A DNA stretch of 22,006 nucleotides from AC-32 sp035473395. Its GTDB lineage: Bacteria > Actinomycetota > Thermoleophilia > Gaiellales > Gaiellaceae. Positions within the stretch are counted from its first letter, which is position 1. Each line of letters begins with the position of its first letter. The stretch spans positions 1 to 22,006 of the forward strand of contig DATIOF010000150.1 in assembly GCA_035473395.1 (NCBI GenBank). Reading direction: 5' to 3'. Position numbers and translations under genes: made by a program. Shown here one piece after another: positions 1 to 6,977 of the stretch. Below the pieces are notes generated by a model, which was not told the origin of the DNA, searched no databases, and saw only the letters and a program-made list of their open reading frames with translations.

Positions 1-206
1 TCGAGGAGGGCTCGCGCGGCCTCGAGATCGGCGGGCGCGACGAGGATCTCGCGCTCGCCGCCCTCCCCGCCGAAGCCCTCGAACGCCGAGTCGGCTTCGT
101 CGGTGGGCCGATACGCGCACTTGATCCCGTTCGCCCGCAGCAGCCCGCAGAAGACTTCCGCTTCGGGCTCGCCGGGCACTTTCGTCACGCGGACGGCGTC
201 CTCCAT
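1..206 (-). CDS. DUF2007-like small protein, C-terminus cut by window edge
   Basis: The reading frame opens with ATG at 206 and runs off the left edge without a stop, giving 68 visible residues. It begins MEDAVRVTKVPGEPEAEVFC and continues with GLLRANGIKCAYRP and an EREILVAPADLEAARALL-type ending. This pattern, a short strand followed by 'EAE-L-L-xx-GI' and then 'VxxxDLEAARxLL', is that of the DUF2007 family (putative signal-transducing proteins with a ferredoxin-like alpha/beta fold). The biochemical role of that family is not established. The start is supported by a -10-like TAGCCT six bases upstream. The response regulator ends at 229, so the gap is only 22 bp, but this gene has its own promoter candidate. 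The family call is by pattern only. Confidence 0.6.
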   Translation of the reverse strand, partial: MEDAVRVTKVPGEPEAEVFCGLLRANGIKCAYRPTDEADSAFEGFGGEGGEREILVAPADLEAARALL

Positions 207-212
207 GCCGCG

Positions 213-218
213 AGGCTA
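213..218 (-). promoter_or_regulatory. -10 element of DUF2007-like gene (leaderless)
   Basis: Minus strand reads TAGCCT, then 6 nt, then the ATG at 206. This fits the TAnnnT plus 6-10 nt pattern seen across the window, which puts the transcription start at or next to the start codon. No -35 is evident. Confidence 0.5.
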
Positions 219-228
219 ACTGTTCGAC

Positions 229-948
229 CTACGCGGTGCTGAGCACCTCCTCGTAGTCCGCGATCAGCCGGTAGCCGACGCCCCAGACGTTCAGCACGCA
301 GTCGGCGGCGCCCGCACGCGCGAGCTTGCGGCGCAGGCGCGAGGCGTGCGAGTCGAGCGTGCGCGTCCGGCCGAGTGAGCGGAAGCCCCAGACCTCGCGC
401 AGCAGCTCCTCCTTGGTGAAGACCCGCGTCGGCTGGGTCGCGAGCTTGACCAGCAGCTCGTACTCCTTCGCCGAGAGCGCGACGTTCAGGCCCCGGACGG
501 TCACGCGGCGAGTCGCGCGGTCGATCGCGAGCGGGCCGGCGGCGAGCCGTTCGCGGATCCCCGGCTGGGCCCGGCGCAGGACCGCGTGGATCCTGGCCAC
601 CAGCTCCTCGTAGTGGAACGGGCGCGGGACAAAGTCGTCGCAGCCGCGCTCGAAGGCGTGCACCCGGTCGACCGCGTCGGCCCGTGACTCGCCGAGCACG
701 ATCACCGGCACGTCGCGGTCCCAAGAGCGGCCCGGCTCGCCTTCGCGCAGGACGCGGCAGACCTCGAGCGCCGGCGCGTCCGGAAGACCGCCGACGAGCA
801 CGAGGTCGGGCCGCTCGCGCTCCACCAGCTCCAGGGCCTCGCGTCCGGCGTCCGCACCGAGCACCGCGAAGCCGTCACTCGCCAGGTGCCGCGCGAGGAA
901 CTCTCGGGTTCCCGGCTCGGCCTCGGCGAGGAGCAGCGCCTGCGACAT
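229..948 (-). CDS. OmpR/PhoB-type response regulator with degenerate receiver domain
   Basis: A 239-residue protein with an N-terminal receiver-like domain (about 1-125) and a C-terminal winged-helix DNA-binding domain (about 140-235; SAKEYELLVKLATQP, VWGF, RTLDSHASRLRRKL, NVWGVGYRL). The receiver lacks the residues needed for phosphotransfer. The acidic pair is E9/A10, the position of the phospho-accepting Asp is G53 (PDLVLVGGLPD, one residue shorter than usual), the switch Thr is G86 and the conserved Lys is R109 (PRPF instead of TKPF). By comparison the regulator at 13128-13835 keeps D13, D56, T83 and K105. No kinase lies next to it. It is therefore probably a DNA-binding regulator controlled by something other than Asp phosphorylation. 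Transcribed alone, from a TAGCTT box six bases before the ATG. Confidence 0.9.
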   Translation of the reverse strand: MSQALLLAEAEPGTREFLARHLASDGFAVLGADAGREALELVERERPDLVLVGGLPDAPALEVCRVLREGEPGRSWDRDVPVIVLGESRADAVDRVHAFERGCDDFVPRPFHYEELVARIHAVLRRAQPGIRERLAAGPLAIDRATRRVTVRGLNVALSAKEYELLVKLATQPTRVFTKEELLREVWGFRSLGRTRTLDSHASRLRRKLARAGAADCVLNVWGVGYRLIADYEEVLSTA

Positions 949-954
949 GCATCG

Positions 955-960
955 AAGCTA
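955..960 (-). promoter_or_regulatory. -10 element of atypical response regulator (leaderless)
   Basis: Minus strand TAGCTT, 6 nt, then ATG at 948. This fits the window-wide TAnnnT/leaderless pattern. No -35 match 17 nt upstream. Confidence 0.5.
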
Positions 961-1016
961 TCCGCTGCTCCGGGTCCGCGCCAGATGTCCTTTTGCGCGG
1001 AAGTGCGACGAGCTTT

Positions 1017-2687
1017 CTACAACCGTCCGGAGCGGAGCACGCCCCAAAGCAACCAGAGCCCGAGGATCGCTGAGAGGACGAACCCGACGAAGGAGAGGAA
1101 GTTCACGCCTGCGATTTGCGGCCCCTTCGTCGAGAAGATCCCGATCAGGCTCGAGCCGATCAGGCCGCCGACCGTGACCAGCGCGATCACCAGCCGGTTG
1201 AAGGCCACGTCGAGCTTGCGCATGAACTCGTCCAAGCCCTTGTGCACGAAGCCGACCTCGATCTGGCCGTCGCGGAACTCCTCCAGCACGTCGTGCACCT
1301 GGTACGGCAGGTCACGCGCGATCCGAGCCAGCTCGAAGCCTTCCGCCTGGGCGCGCTTCAGCACCCGCTTCGGCGTGTACCGGTCGAACATCAGGCCGCG
1401 CGCGTACGGCAAGGCGACCTCGAACACGTTGAAGTCCGGGTAGAGCTCGACGCCGACCGAGCCAAGCGTCGCGATCGCCTTGTCGAGCATCACGAAGCGC
1501 GTCGGGAGGCGCAGGTTCATCCGGTAGATGAGCTGGAAGGCCTCGCGGATCACCTGCAGCGGGTCGATCTCGGCGAGGCTGGCCCCGTAGTAGCGCGCGT
1601 ACATCTCGCGCAGCTCGGCGACGAACTCGTCCTCGCGCTCCTTCGGGTAGCGAACGCCGAGCTCGGCCAGCCGGCGTGGCAGGGCCTCGATGCGCTCGCT
1701 CGCGGCGTCGATGAAGAGCCGCGTCAGCTTCGACATGTCGTCGTCGGTTAGCTTCCCGACCTGACCGAAGTCGACGAGCCCGATGTGCTCGGCGTCGCCG
1801 ATCACGAAGATGTTCGCCGGGTGCGGGTCGCCGTGGAAGAAGCCGTGCCGGAAGATCATCGTCATCCAGGTCTCGGCCATCAGGTAGGCCAGGCGGCGGC
1901 GCTCCTCCATCTCCCAGGCGTCGAGCGGCAGGTCGGCGAGCTGGACCCCCTCGATCAGCTCGAGCGTCAGGACGCGCGTGCGCGTGTAGCTCCAGTAGAC
2001 GCGCGGGATCTGCACGTGCGGGTGCCCGGAGAAGCGGTGGTGGAAGGCCTCGGCGTTGCGGGCCTCGAGGCGGTAGTCGAGCTCCTGGCGGATCGAACGC
2101 GCGAACTCGTCGACGAGCTGGCGCGGGTCGATGAACTCGAGCGCCCGCACCCGCTCCCTGATCAGGCGGCCAGCCTGGTAGAGGAGCGCCAGGTCGGCCT
2201 CGATCTGTCTCGGCGCGTTCGGGCGCTGCACCTTGACCGCGACACGGTGGCCGTTCGGGAGGGTTGCGCGGTGCACCTGGCCGATCGAGGCGGCGGCGAT
2301 CGGGGTCGGGTCGAACTCGGTGAAGAGCTGCTCGATGCTCAGCTCGAGGTCTTCGCGGATGACGCGCTCGACGTCCTCGTAGGGGACCGGGCGAACGTCG
2401 TCCTGGAGCTTCTGCAGCTCGACCACGATGTCCGGCGGGACGACGTCCGGGCGGGTCGAGAGCAGTTGGCCGAACTTGACGAAGGTTGGGCCGAGCTCGT
2501 CGAGCATCTCGCGCAGGTGCCGGCCGCGTTCGGACGGGCTGGTCGCGGCCGTGCCGAGCTTCGGGCGGCCCGGCAGCAGGTCGGTCAGGCGGTGGGTCTC
2601 GAAGAAGTAGCCGAAGCCGTGCCTGACCGCGACCTGGGCGATCTCGGAGATCCGGCCGAGGTTCCTGCGGCTGGCCGTGCTCGCCAT
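1017..2687 (-). CDS. ABC1/UbiB family atypical kinase-like membrane protein
   Basis: A 556-residue protein of the UbiB/ADCK/ABC1 family, atypical protein-kinase-like ATPases that support isoprenoid quinone or other lipid metabolism. Visible motifs in order are the family-specific KxGQ motif (KFGQ, 71-74), the Ala-rich loop replacing the P-loop (AAASIGQ, 131-137), the ATP-site Lys (VAVKVQRP, K152), HGDPHPAN (285-292) and the metal-binding DFG (306-308). Two hydrophobic helices at the C-terminus (about 499-550) should anchor it in the membrane. The frame is open upstream to a possible ATG at 2780, but that would add 31 residues of Arg/Gly-rich sequence outside the family. ATG 2687 gives the normal length. 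No good Shine-Dalgarno is seen, and the -10 candidate (CACACT at 2694-2699) is weak. In an actinobacterium a menaquinone or polyprenyl role is possible but not shown here. Confidence 0.88.
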   Translation of the reverse strand: MASTASRRNLGRISEIAQVAVRHGFGYFFETHRLTDLLPGRPKLGTAATSPSERGRHLREMLDELGPTFVKFGQLLSTRPDVVPPDIVVELQKLQDDVRPVPYEDVERVIREDLELSIEQLFTEFDPTPIAAASIGQVHRATLPNGHRVAVKVQRPNAPRQIEADLALLYQAGRLIRERVRALEFIDPRQLVDEFARSIRQELDYRLEARNAEAFHHRFSGHPHVQIPRVYWSYTRTRVLTLELIEGVQLADLPLDAWEMEERRRLAYLMAETWMTMIFRHGFFHGDPHPANIFVIGDAEHIGLVDFGQVGKLTDDDMSKLTRLFIDAASERIEALPRRLAELGVRYPKEREDEFVAELREMYARYYGASLAEIDPLQVIREAFQLIYRMNLRLPTRFVMLDKAIATLGSVGVELYPDFNVFEVALPYARGLMFDRYTPKRVLKRAQAEGFELARIARDLPYQVHDVLEEFRDGQIEVGFVHKGLDEFMRKLDVAFNRLVIALVTVGGLIGSSLIGIFSTKGPQIAGVNFLSFVGFVLSAILGLWLLWGVLRSGRL

Positions 2688-2800
2688 GCGTTCAGTGTGA
2701 CACGCGCGCAGGGGCCACCGGACGCCGCGGGGGCCGGTCCGGCCGTCTCCCTCGCGGCGCCTGTCGAGCCAGAATCGCATGAAGCCGCGGGCCCAACCGG

Positions 2801-2816
2801 GATCTGTGGATAGATC
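2801..2816. other. Small inverted repeat upstream of the UbiB-like gene
   Basis: GATCT (2801-2805) and AGATC (2812-2816) are separated by six bases. The sequence lies about 115 bp upstream of the UbiB-family start, in a locally AT-richer patch. It could be an operator or part of a promoter for that gene. It is a short stem and could be chance. Confidence 0.25.
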
Positions 2817-2831
2817 GTCACGCTTTCATGA

Positions 2832-2875
2832 CGCTGGACAGGCCCAGCGGGGACGGTGACCGGGGACAGTCCCCG
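2832..2875 (-). terminator. Tandem hairpins ending the queA-to-plsC operon
   Basis: Two stem-loops lie just past the acyltransferase stop. The first, closest to the stop, is CGGGG/CCCCG at 2861-2875; it is palindromic as CGGGGAC-A-GTCCCCG. The second is CGCTGG/CCAGCG at 2832-2849 with a six-base loop. There is no T-run, so this would be a tail-less terminator of the kind often proposed in actinobacteria. The GGGGACAGTCCCC core could instead be a dispersed palindromic repeat. Confidence 0.45.
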
Positions 2876-2885
2876 CCGAAGGGCG

Positions 2886-3578
2886 CTACGGCTTGGGGTT
2901 GATCCCGCTGCGGCGCGCGCCGTCGGGAAGCTCTTCCGGCAGGCCTGCGGCCGAGGCGGCGACGGCCAGGCGCCAGAGGCGGACGATCTCGTCGCCGACG
3001 CGCTCGCCTGCTTCGGCGTAGCCCTTCCGGTTGCGCGGGAGGTCGGCGACGCTCAGCGGCTCGCCCCACACGACCGAGCACGTGCGACGGTTCCAGGGCC
3101 GCCAGCCGAACGTGTCGACGGCGCACGGAATCACGGGCACGCCCTCCTGCATCGCAATCATCAGCCCACCGGGGTGCAGCGGGCCCGGATGGCCGAAGCG
3201 CTGCCGCGTGCCCTCGACGTGCACGCAGACCAGTTTGCCCTCGCGCACGAGCTCGCGAGCGCGACGCACCGCCTCGCGGTCGCCCTCGCCGCGGCGCACG
3301 GCGAAGACGCCGAGCCAGCTCAAGACCGACCCGAGCACCGGGATCTCGAACAGCTCGGCCTTGGCCAGGAAGTACAGCGGCCGGGGTGAGAAGGATCCGA
3401 TCAGCGGATGGTCGATCCCCGAGAAGTGGTTCGCGGCGACTACGCCACCGCCCTCGCGCGGCACCCGCTCGACGCCATAGCCAGCAGCCGGCGCGAGCGT
3501 CACCGCCACCCGAGGCGCGATCTTCCGGCCGACCCACCAGCCCGCCTCGACGCTGCCGAGCCGTCGCAGCGGATTCAC
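2886..3578 (-). CDS. plsC: 1-acyl-sn-glycerol-3-phosphate acyltransferase family (PlsC-like)
   Basis: A 230-residue LPLAT-family acyltransferase, which would transfer a fatty acyl group to lysophosphatidic acid or a related acceptor at the inner membrane face. The catalytic HX4D motif is NHFSGID (H51, D56). The acceptor-phosphate-binding motif is VEGTR (121-125), and GVPVIPCAVDT (146-156) matches the later conserved block. The start is GTG at 3578, whose GTGA overlaps the TGA stop of the phasin-like gene, implying translational coupling. It is the last gene of the queA-tgt-yajC-secDF operon, with tandem hairpins after its stop. The exact acyl acceptor cannot be told from sequence. Some family members with this compact form act in other lipid pathways. 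Confidence 0.85.
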   Translation of the reverse strand: MNPLRRLGSVEAGWWVGRKIAPRVAVTLAPAAGYGVERVPREGGGVVAANHFSGIDHPLIGSFSPRPLYFLAKAELFEIPVLGSVLSWLGVFAVRRGEGDREAVRRARELVREGKLVCVHVEGTRQRFGHPGPLHPGGLMIAMQEGVPVIPCAVDTFGWRPWNRRTCSVVWGEPLSVADLPRNRKGYAEAGERVGDEIVRLWRLAVAASAAGLPEELPDGARRSGINPKP

Positions 3579-3898
3579 GGCTCGAGCAGCCGCAGCCGGT
3601 GCTCGATCTGGGCGACCCGGAGCTCCAGCTCCTCGAGCTCGACGCGCGTGACGAGCCCGAGCTCGCGGAACAGCGCCGCCAGCCCCACCCCGGTCCGCTC
3701 GCCCATCCGGACGCTCTCGCTGCGCCAGCGGCCGACCAGCTCCTCGACGACCGCGTGCGCCTCGTCGCGCCCGATGCCCCCGCGCGCCGACAGCTCGTCG
3801 GCGAGCGCGTCCGCCCGCTCGGCGGTCAGCGCCACCGCGCCGACGCCGGCGAGCACGAGCTTCTCGGCCAGGTCGCGCAGCTCAGCGGGAGCGGCCAT
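3575..3898 (-). CDS. Phasin-like helical protein (PHA synthesis regulator phasin family)
   Basis: A 107-residue, all-helical protein. It has a hydrophobic helix with an 'ALTAERADALADELSARG' type repeat (23-40), then DEAHAVVEELV (45-55), then a C-terminal segment LVTRVELEELELRVAQIEHRL (82-102) typical of coiled coil. This layout resembles small proteins annotated as 'polyhydroxyalkanoate synthesis regulator phasin'. Many of these occur without any PHA genes and have no proven function. The frame is open to 4048, but those 50 residues are Arg/Ser-rich antisense-like sequence inside secDF. ATG 3898 gives a clean start overlapping the secDF end by 17 bp. Its stop overlaps the acyltransferase start (GTGA). 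Cotranscription with secDF suggests an envelope or lipid-related role, which is inference. Confidence 0.65.
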   Translation of the reverse strand: MAAPAELRDLAEKLVLAGVGAVALTAERADALADELSARGGIGRDEAHAVVEELVGRWRSESVRMGERTGVGLAALFRELGLVTRVELEELELRVAQIEHRLRLLEP

Positions 3899-6647
3899 GG
3901 GGCCTCGCGCGTCGCCGCTGCCGGCGGCGCTCGCGCTTCTCCGCGTTGGCTCCCGCCGCGCGCTCGACCGCTCCGACCGGCGAGAGGTCAGGCGCGGGCT
4001 CGGCCGCAAGAGCCTCCTCGGAGTCCTCGAGCGCGGCCCGAGCGCCATCGGTGCTCGTCGGCTCCTGGCCGATCCGGCGCGCGTACTCCGGTTCGCGCTC
4101 CTTCCAGATCGTCAGCAGCGGGGCGGCGATGAAGATCGACGAGTAGGCGCCGGAGATGATCCCGACCATCAGCGCAAAGGCGAAGTCCTTGAGCGTCGCG
4201 CCGCCGAAGATCAGCAGCGAGAAGATCGGCAGCAGCGTGATCAGCGTCGTCGCCAGCGAGCGGCGGATCGTCTCCCAGAGCGAGACGTTCGCGATCGTCG
4301 CGAACGGCGCCCGCCGCATCAACGGGATGTTCTCCCTGATGCGGTCGAAGATGATGATCGTGTCGTAGATCGAGTAGCCGAGCACGGTCAGCACGGCGGC
4401 GACGGTCGAGTTCGACACCTCCCGCCCGAGCAGCGCATAGACGCCGACCGTGATCACGATGTCGTGCAGCAGCGCGACGATCACCGGCGCGGCGAACTTG
4501 AAGTCGAACCGCACCGCCAGGTAGAGGATGATCAGCAGCAGCGAGAAGAGGATCGCGATGATCGCCGAGCGCGCGATCTGTCTCCCGAAGCTGGCGGAGA
4601 CGGTCTGGATCTGGATCTTCGTCGTGTGGAACTGGTTCGCGATCGCGTCCTTGAGGGCGCTCGTCTGTGTCCCGTTGAGGGTTTGCAGGCGCAGCTGGAA
4701 ACTCTTGTATTGATCTCCGCCCACAGCCCTGCCGCGGCCCTGGACGACCGGCTCCTTGCCGAACTTGGTCGTCTGGTCGCGCACCGACGCAAGCGAGGTC
4801 GGCTGCGGCGTCGTGAACGAGACCTGGGTGCCGCCCTTGAAGTCGATCCCGAGGTTCAGGCCCTTCACGGCCAGCGCGCCGATCGAGATCACCACGATCG
4901 CGCCCGAGATCGCGAACCAGAGGTAGCGCTTGCGCATGAAGTCGATCTGCAGGAAGCGCCAGCTCTGCTCGCCGCTCGCGCCCATGAAGCTCGGGTTCTC
5001 GAACCAGCGGAAGCCGGCGAGCAGCCCGAGCATCGCGCGCGTCGCGGCGACGGCCGTGATCAGCGAGATGACGGTGCCGATCATCAGCATCAGGGCGAAG
5101 CCCTTCACACTCGCGGTCGCGACAGCGAACAGGACCAGGGCCGTGATCACGGTGACGACGTTGGCGTCGATGATGGTGTGGAAGCCCTTGGCGTAACCGG
5201 CCTGGATGCCGGCGCGCACGGACTTCCCGGCGCGCACTTCTTCCTTGATCCGTTCGAAGATGACGACGTTCGCGTCGGCCGCGACTCCGATCGTCAGGAT
5301 CAGGCCGGCGAAACCGGGGAGCGTCAGCGTGACGTGGAAGAGCAGGATCGCCGCGTACAGAAACGCGGCGTAGATGCCGAGGCCGATGACCGCGACGACG
5401 CCGAGGAAGCGGTACAGCGCCAGCAGGAAGACGGCGACGATGAGCAGGCCGATCAGGGCGGCGAGCTTTGCCTGCTTGAGCGAATCCTTCCCGAGCGTGG
5501 CCGAGACGTCGGTGCGCTCGATCTGGTGGAACTGGACCGGCAGCGCGCCCGTCTGGAGGACGAGCGCCAGATCCTTCGCCTCGCCGATGCTCGCGATGTT
5601 CGAGATCTCTGCGCCGCCGGCCGTCGGGTCGATCCCGTCCGGGTTCTGCTTGTAATCGATGAACGGCGTCGACTGAAGCTGGCCGTCGAGCACGATCGCG
5701 AAGTGCTGCGCGAACTGCTGGACCGTGGCCTGGTCGCTCCCGGTCTGGCCGGCGGCGGCGGCGAGCGCTGCGCCGCGCTGGGCCTCCGCGCGCGTGATGT
5801 CGTGGAACTTCGAATTGCCCTTGCCCGTGAAGCCGAGCCGCACCACGTTGCCCTGGCCCTGGGTGCTGATGTCGGCGGCGATGGACGACAGCTTCAGATC
5901 CTCACCTGTCGCCTCCGGAACGACAGGCGGGTCGTACTTGAACAGGTAGTAGAGCGTCGGGGCTGCTGCGTCCGCCTGCTGCACGCCAGGACAACCATTT
6001 GCCTGATTGCAGCTGACCACGATCGCCTTCTTCGGAACTGCCAGCACGGTGAAACCGGCCGGGACAGTGCCGTTCAGCTTTCGGCCGGTACTGAGCGTTG
6101 AACCGAGCAGGCGCTCGCGTGTCGCCTCAGGGCCGGCGACCGGCTTCTTCTTCGCGTTGAAGAGGTAGTACTGCGAGCCGCCGTTCTTCGTGTCGGCCTT
6201 CACCTTGGTCAGCAGGTCGAAGAGGCTGCTATTGGCGATCACATGGCCTGCACCGTCCGATGATGGGCCGAACACGTCCTTTTCGAGGTCGTAGAACTGG
6301 AGCTGGGCGGTCGTGCCGATGATCTGCGCGGCCTTGTTTGGATCGTGGACGCCTGCCAGCTGGATCACGATCTGGTTCGAGCCCTGCTTGCGGATCTCGG
6401 GCTCGGAGACGCCGAGCTTGTCGATCCGGCTCCGCATGATCGAGACCGAGCGGTCCATGCAGGCGGAGTCGCAGGTCTTGCCGGGCGGCGGCACCGCCTT
6501 CAACACGACCTCGAGGCCGCCCTGGAGATCGAGGCCGAGCGTGACCTTCTTGTGCGCCGGCGAGCCTGGGATCGCGAGCAGTGCGACGCCAGCCAGAGCC
6601 GCCAGGATCAGGCCGACGAGGATCAGGTGGGAGCGCCGATTGCTCAT
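3882..6647 (-). CDS. secDF: Fused SecD-SecF protein translocase subunit
   Basis: A 921-residue single-chain SecDF, the proton-driven accessory subunit that pulls preproteins out of SecYEG on the outer side of the membrane. SecD part: N-terminal membrane anchor (8-28), D1 motif GLDLQGG (38-44), a large exported domain (about 50-390), then a membrane bundle with the proton-path motif VAADANVVIFERIKEE (D458). SecF part: starts near MRKRYLWFAI (571), motif GIDFKGG (600-606), LLHDIVIT (D729) and SIYDTIIIFDRIREN (759-773). A 70-residue Arg-rich cytoplasmic tail ends the protein. The exported head carries two Cys pairs (C59/C63 and C213/C219), unusual enough to suggest disulfides. The yajC stop is 15 bp before the start, and a TAGTCT promoter candidate overlaps that stop. 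It overlaps the phasin-like gene by 17 bp. Confidence 0.96.
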   Translation of the reverse strand: MSNRRSHLILVGLILAALAGVALLAIPGSPAHKKVTLGLDLQGGLEVVLKAVPPPGKTCDSACMDRSVSIMRSRIDKLGVSEPEIRKQGSNQIVIQLAGVHDPNKAAQIIGTTAQLQFYDLEKDVFGPSSDGAGHVIANSSLFDLLTKVKADTKNGGSQYYLFNAKKKPVAGPEATRERLLGSTLSTGRKLNGTVPAGFTVLAVPKKAIVVSCNQANGCPGVQQADAAAPTLYYLFKYDPPVVPEATGEDLKLSSIAADISTQGQGNVVRLGFTGKGNSKFHDITRAEAQRGAALAAAAGQTGSDQATVQQFAQHFAIVLDGQLQSTPFIDYKQNPDGIDPTAGGAEISNIASIGEAKDLALVLQTGALPVQFHQIERTDVSATLGKDSLKQAKLAALIGLLIVAVFLLALYRFLGVVAVIGLGIYAAFLYAAILLFHVTLTLPGFAGLILTIGVAADANVVIFERIKEEVRAGKSVRAGIQAGYAKGFHTIIDANVVTVITALVLFAVATASVKGFALMLMIGTVISLITAVAATRAMLGLLAGFRWFENPSFMGASGEQSWRFLQIDFMRKRYLWFAISGAIVVISIGALAVKGLNLGIDFKGGTQVSFTTPQPTSLASVRDQTTKFGKEPVVQGRGRAVGGDQYKSFQLRLQTLNGTQTSALKDAIANQFHTTKIQIQTVSASFGRQIARSAIIAILFSLLLIILYLAVRFDFKFAAPVIVALLHDIVITVGVYALLGREVSNSTVAAVLTVLGYSIYDTIIIFDRIRENIPLMRRAPFATIANVSLWETIRRSLATTLITLLPIFSLLIFGGATLKDFAFALMVGIISGAYSSIFIAAPLLTIWKEREPEYARRIGQEPTSTDGARAALEDSEEALAAEPAPDLSPVGAVERAAGANAEKRERRRQRRRARPHGRSR

Positions 6648-6659
6648 TCGAGCCGCAAC

Positions 6660-6665
6660 AGACTA
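6660..6665 (-). promoter_or_regulatory. Internal -10 candidate for secDF, overlapping the yajC stop codon
   Basis: Minus strand TAGTCT, whose first three bases are the TAG stop of yajC, followed by 12 nt and then the secDF ATG at 6647. The spacing is longer than for the other boxes, so a leader of about 5-6 nt is predicted. It may allow secDF to be transcribed apart from queA-tgt-yajC. Confidence 0.35.
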
Positions 6666-6977
6666 GCTTTCGCCGCGCGAAGCCGGGTCGTCCGCTTCCG
6701 CCTCGATTTCCGCCTCGGGCTCGGGTTCCTGCACGACCGTCGCGACCGCGCGGCGGTCGAGCCTGATCACCGTCCCCGGCGCGATTTCCACCTTGACGAC
6801 GTCGTCTTCGATCGCGGTCACCGTTCCATATACGCCGCCGGCGGTCAGAATTTCGGCACCGGGCTCGATCGAGCCCTGCAGCCGCGCCTGCTCGACCTGC
6901 CTGCGCCTTTGCGGCCGGATCAGGAACAGCCAGAGGGAGGCGAAGAGGACGCCGATGATGATCAGGTAGCCGCCCAC
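6663..6977 (-). CDS. yajC: Preprotein translocase subunit YajC
   Basis: A 104-residue YajC, the small single-pass partner of SecDF. The N-terminus is one membrane helix (YLIIIGVLFASLWLFLI, 4-20), directly followed by RPQRRRQVE (21-29), the hallmark 'RPQ-K/R-K' block. Next comes the conserved domain GAEILTAGGVYGTVTAIEDD (40-59) with VKVEIAPGTVIRLDRRAVATV (61-81). The tail is acidic (Glu/Asp-rich). The start is GTG at 6977, seven bases after a full AAGGAGG. It overlaps the end of tgt by 16 bp and is followed by secDF, the classical queA-tgt-yajC-secD-secF order. Confidence 0.95.
   Translation of the reverse strand: MGGYLIIIGVLFASLWLFLIRPQRRRQVEQARLQGSIEPGAEILTAGGVYGTVTAIEDDVVKVEIAPGTVIRLDRRAVATVVQEPEPEAEIEAEADDPASRGES

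Noticed and set aside
229..948. Sequencing error as the reason for the missing phospho-Asp
   Set aside because: At least four separate receiver positions are changed in an otherwise intact frame, which points to real divergence and not one miscalled base.
2688..2780. A longer N-terminus for the UbiB-family protein from ATG 2780
   Set aside because: The 31 added residues are Arg/Gly-rich and do not resemble the family. The start at 2687 gives the usual length.
2861..2875. A LexA or other SOS box
   Set aside because: The actinobacterial LexA consensus is CGAAC-N4-GTTCG. This palindrome (GGGGAC..GTCCCC) does not fit.
3408..6101. An 897-aa plus-strand open frame
   Set aside because: It is antisense to secDF and translates to repetitive Arg/Asp/Glu/His-rich sequence, the usual shadow of a GC-rich gene. 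It has no domain and no promoter.
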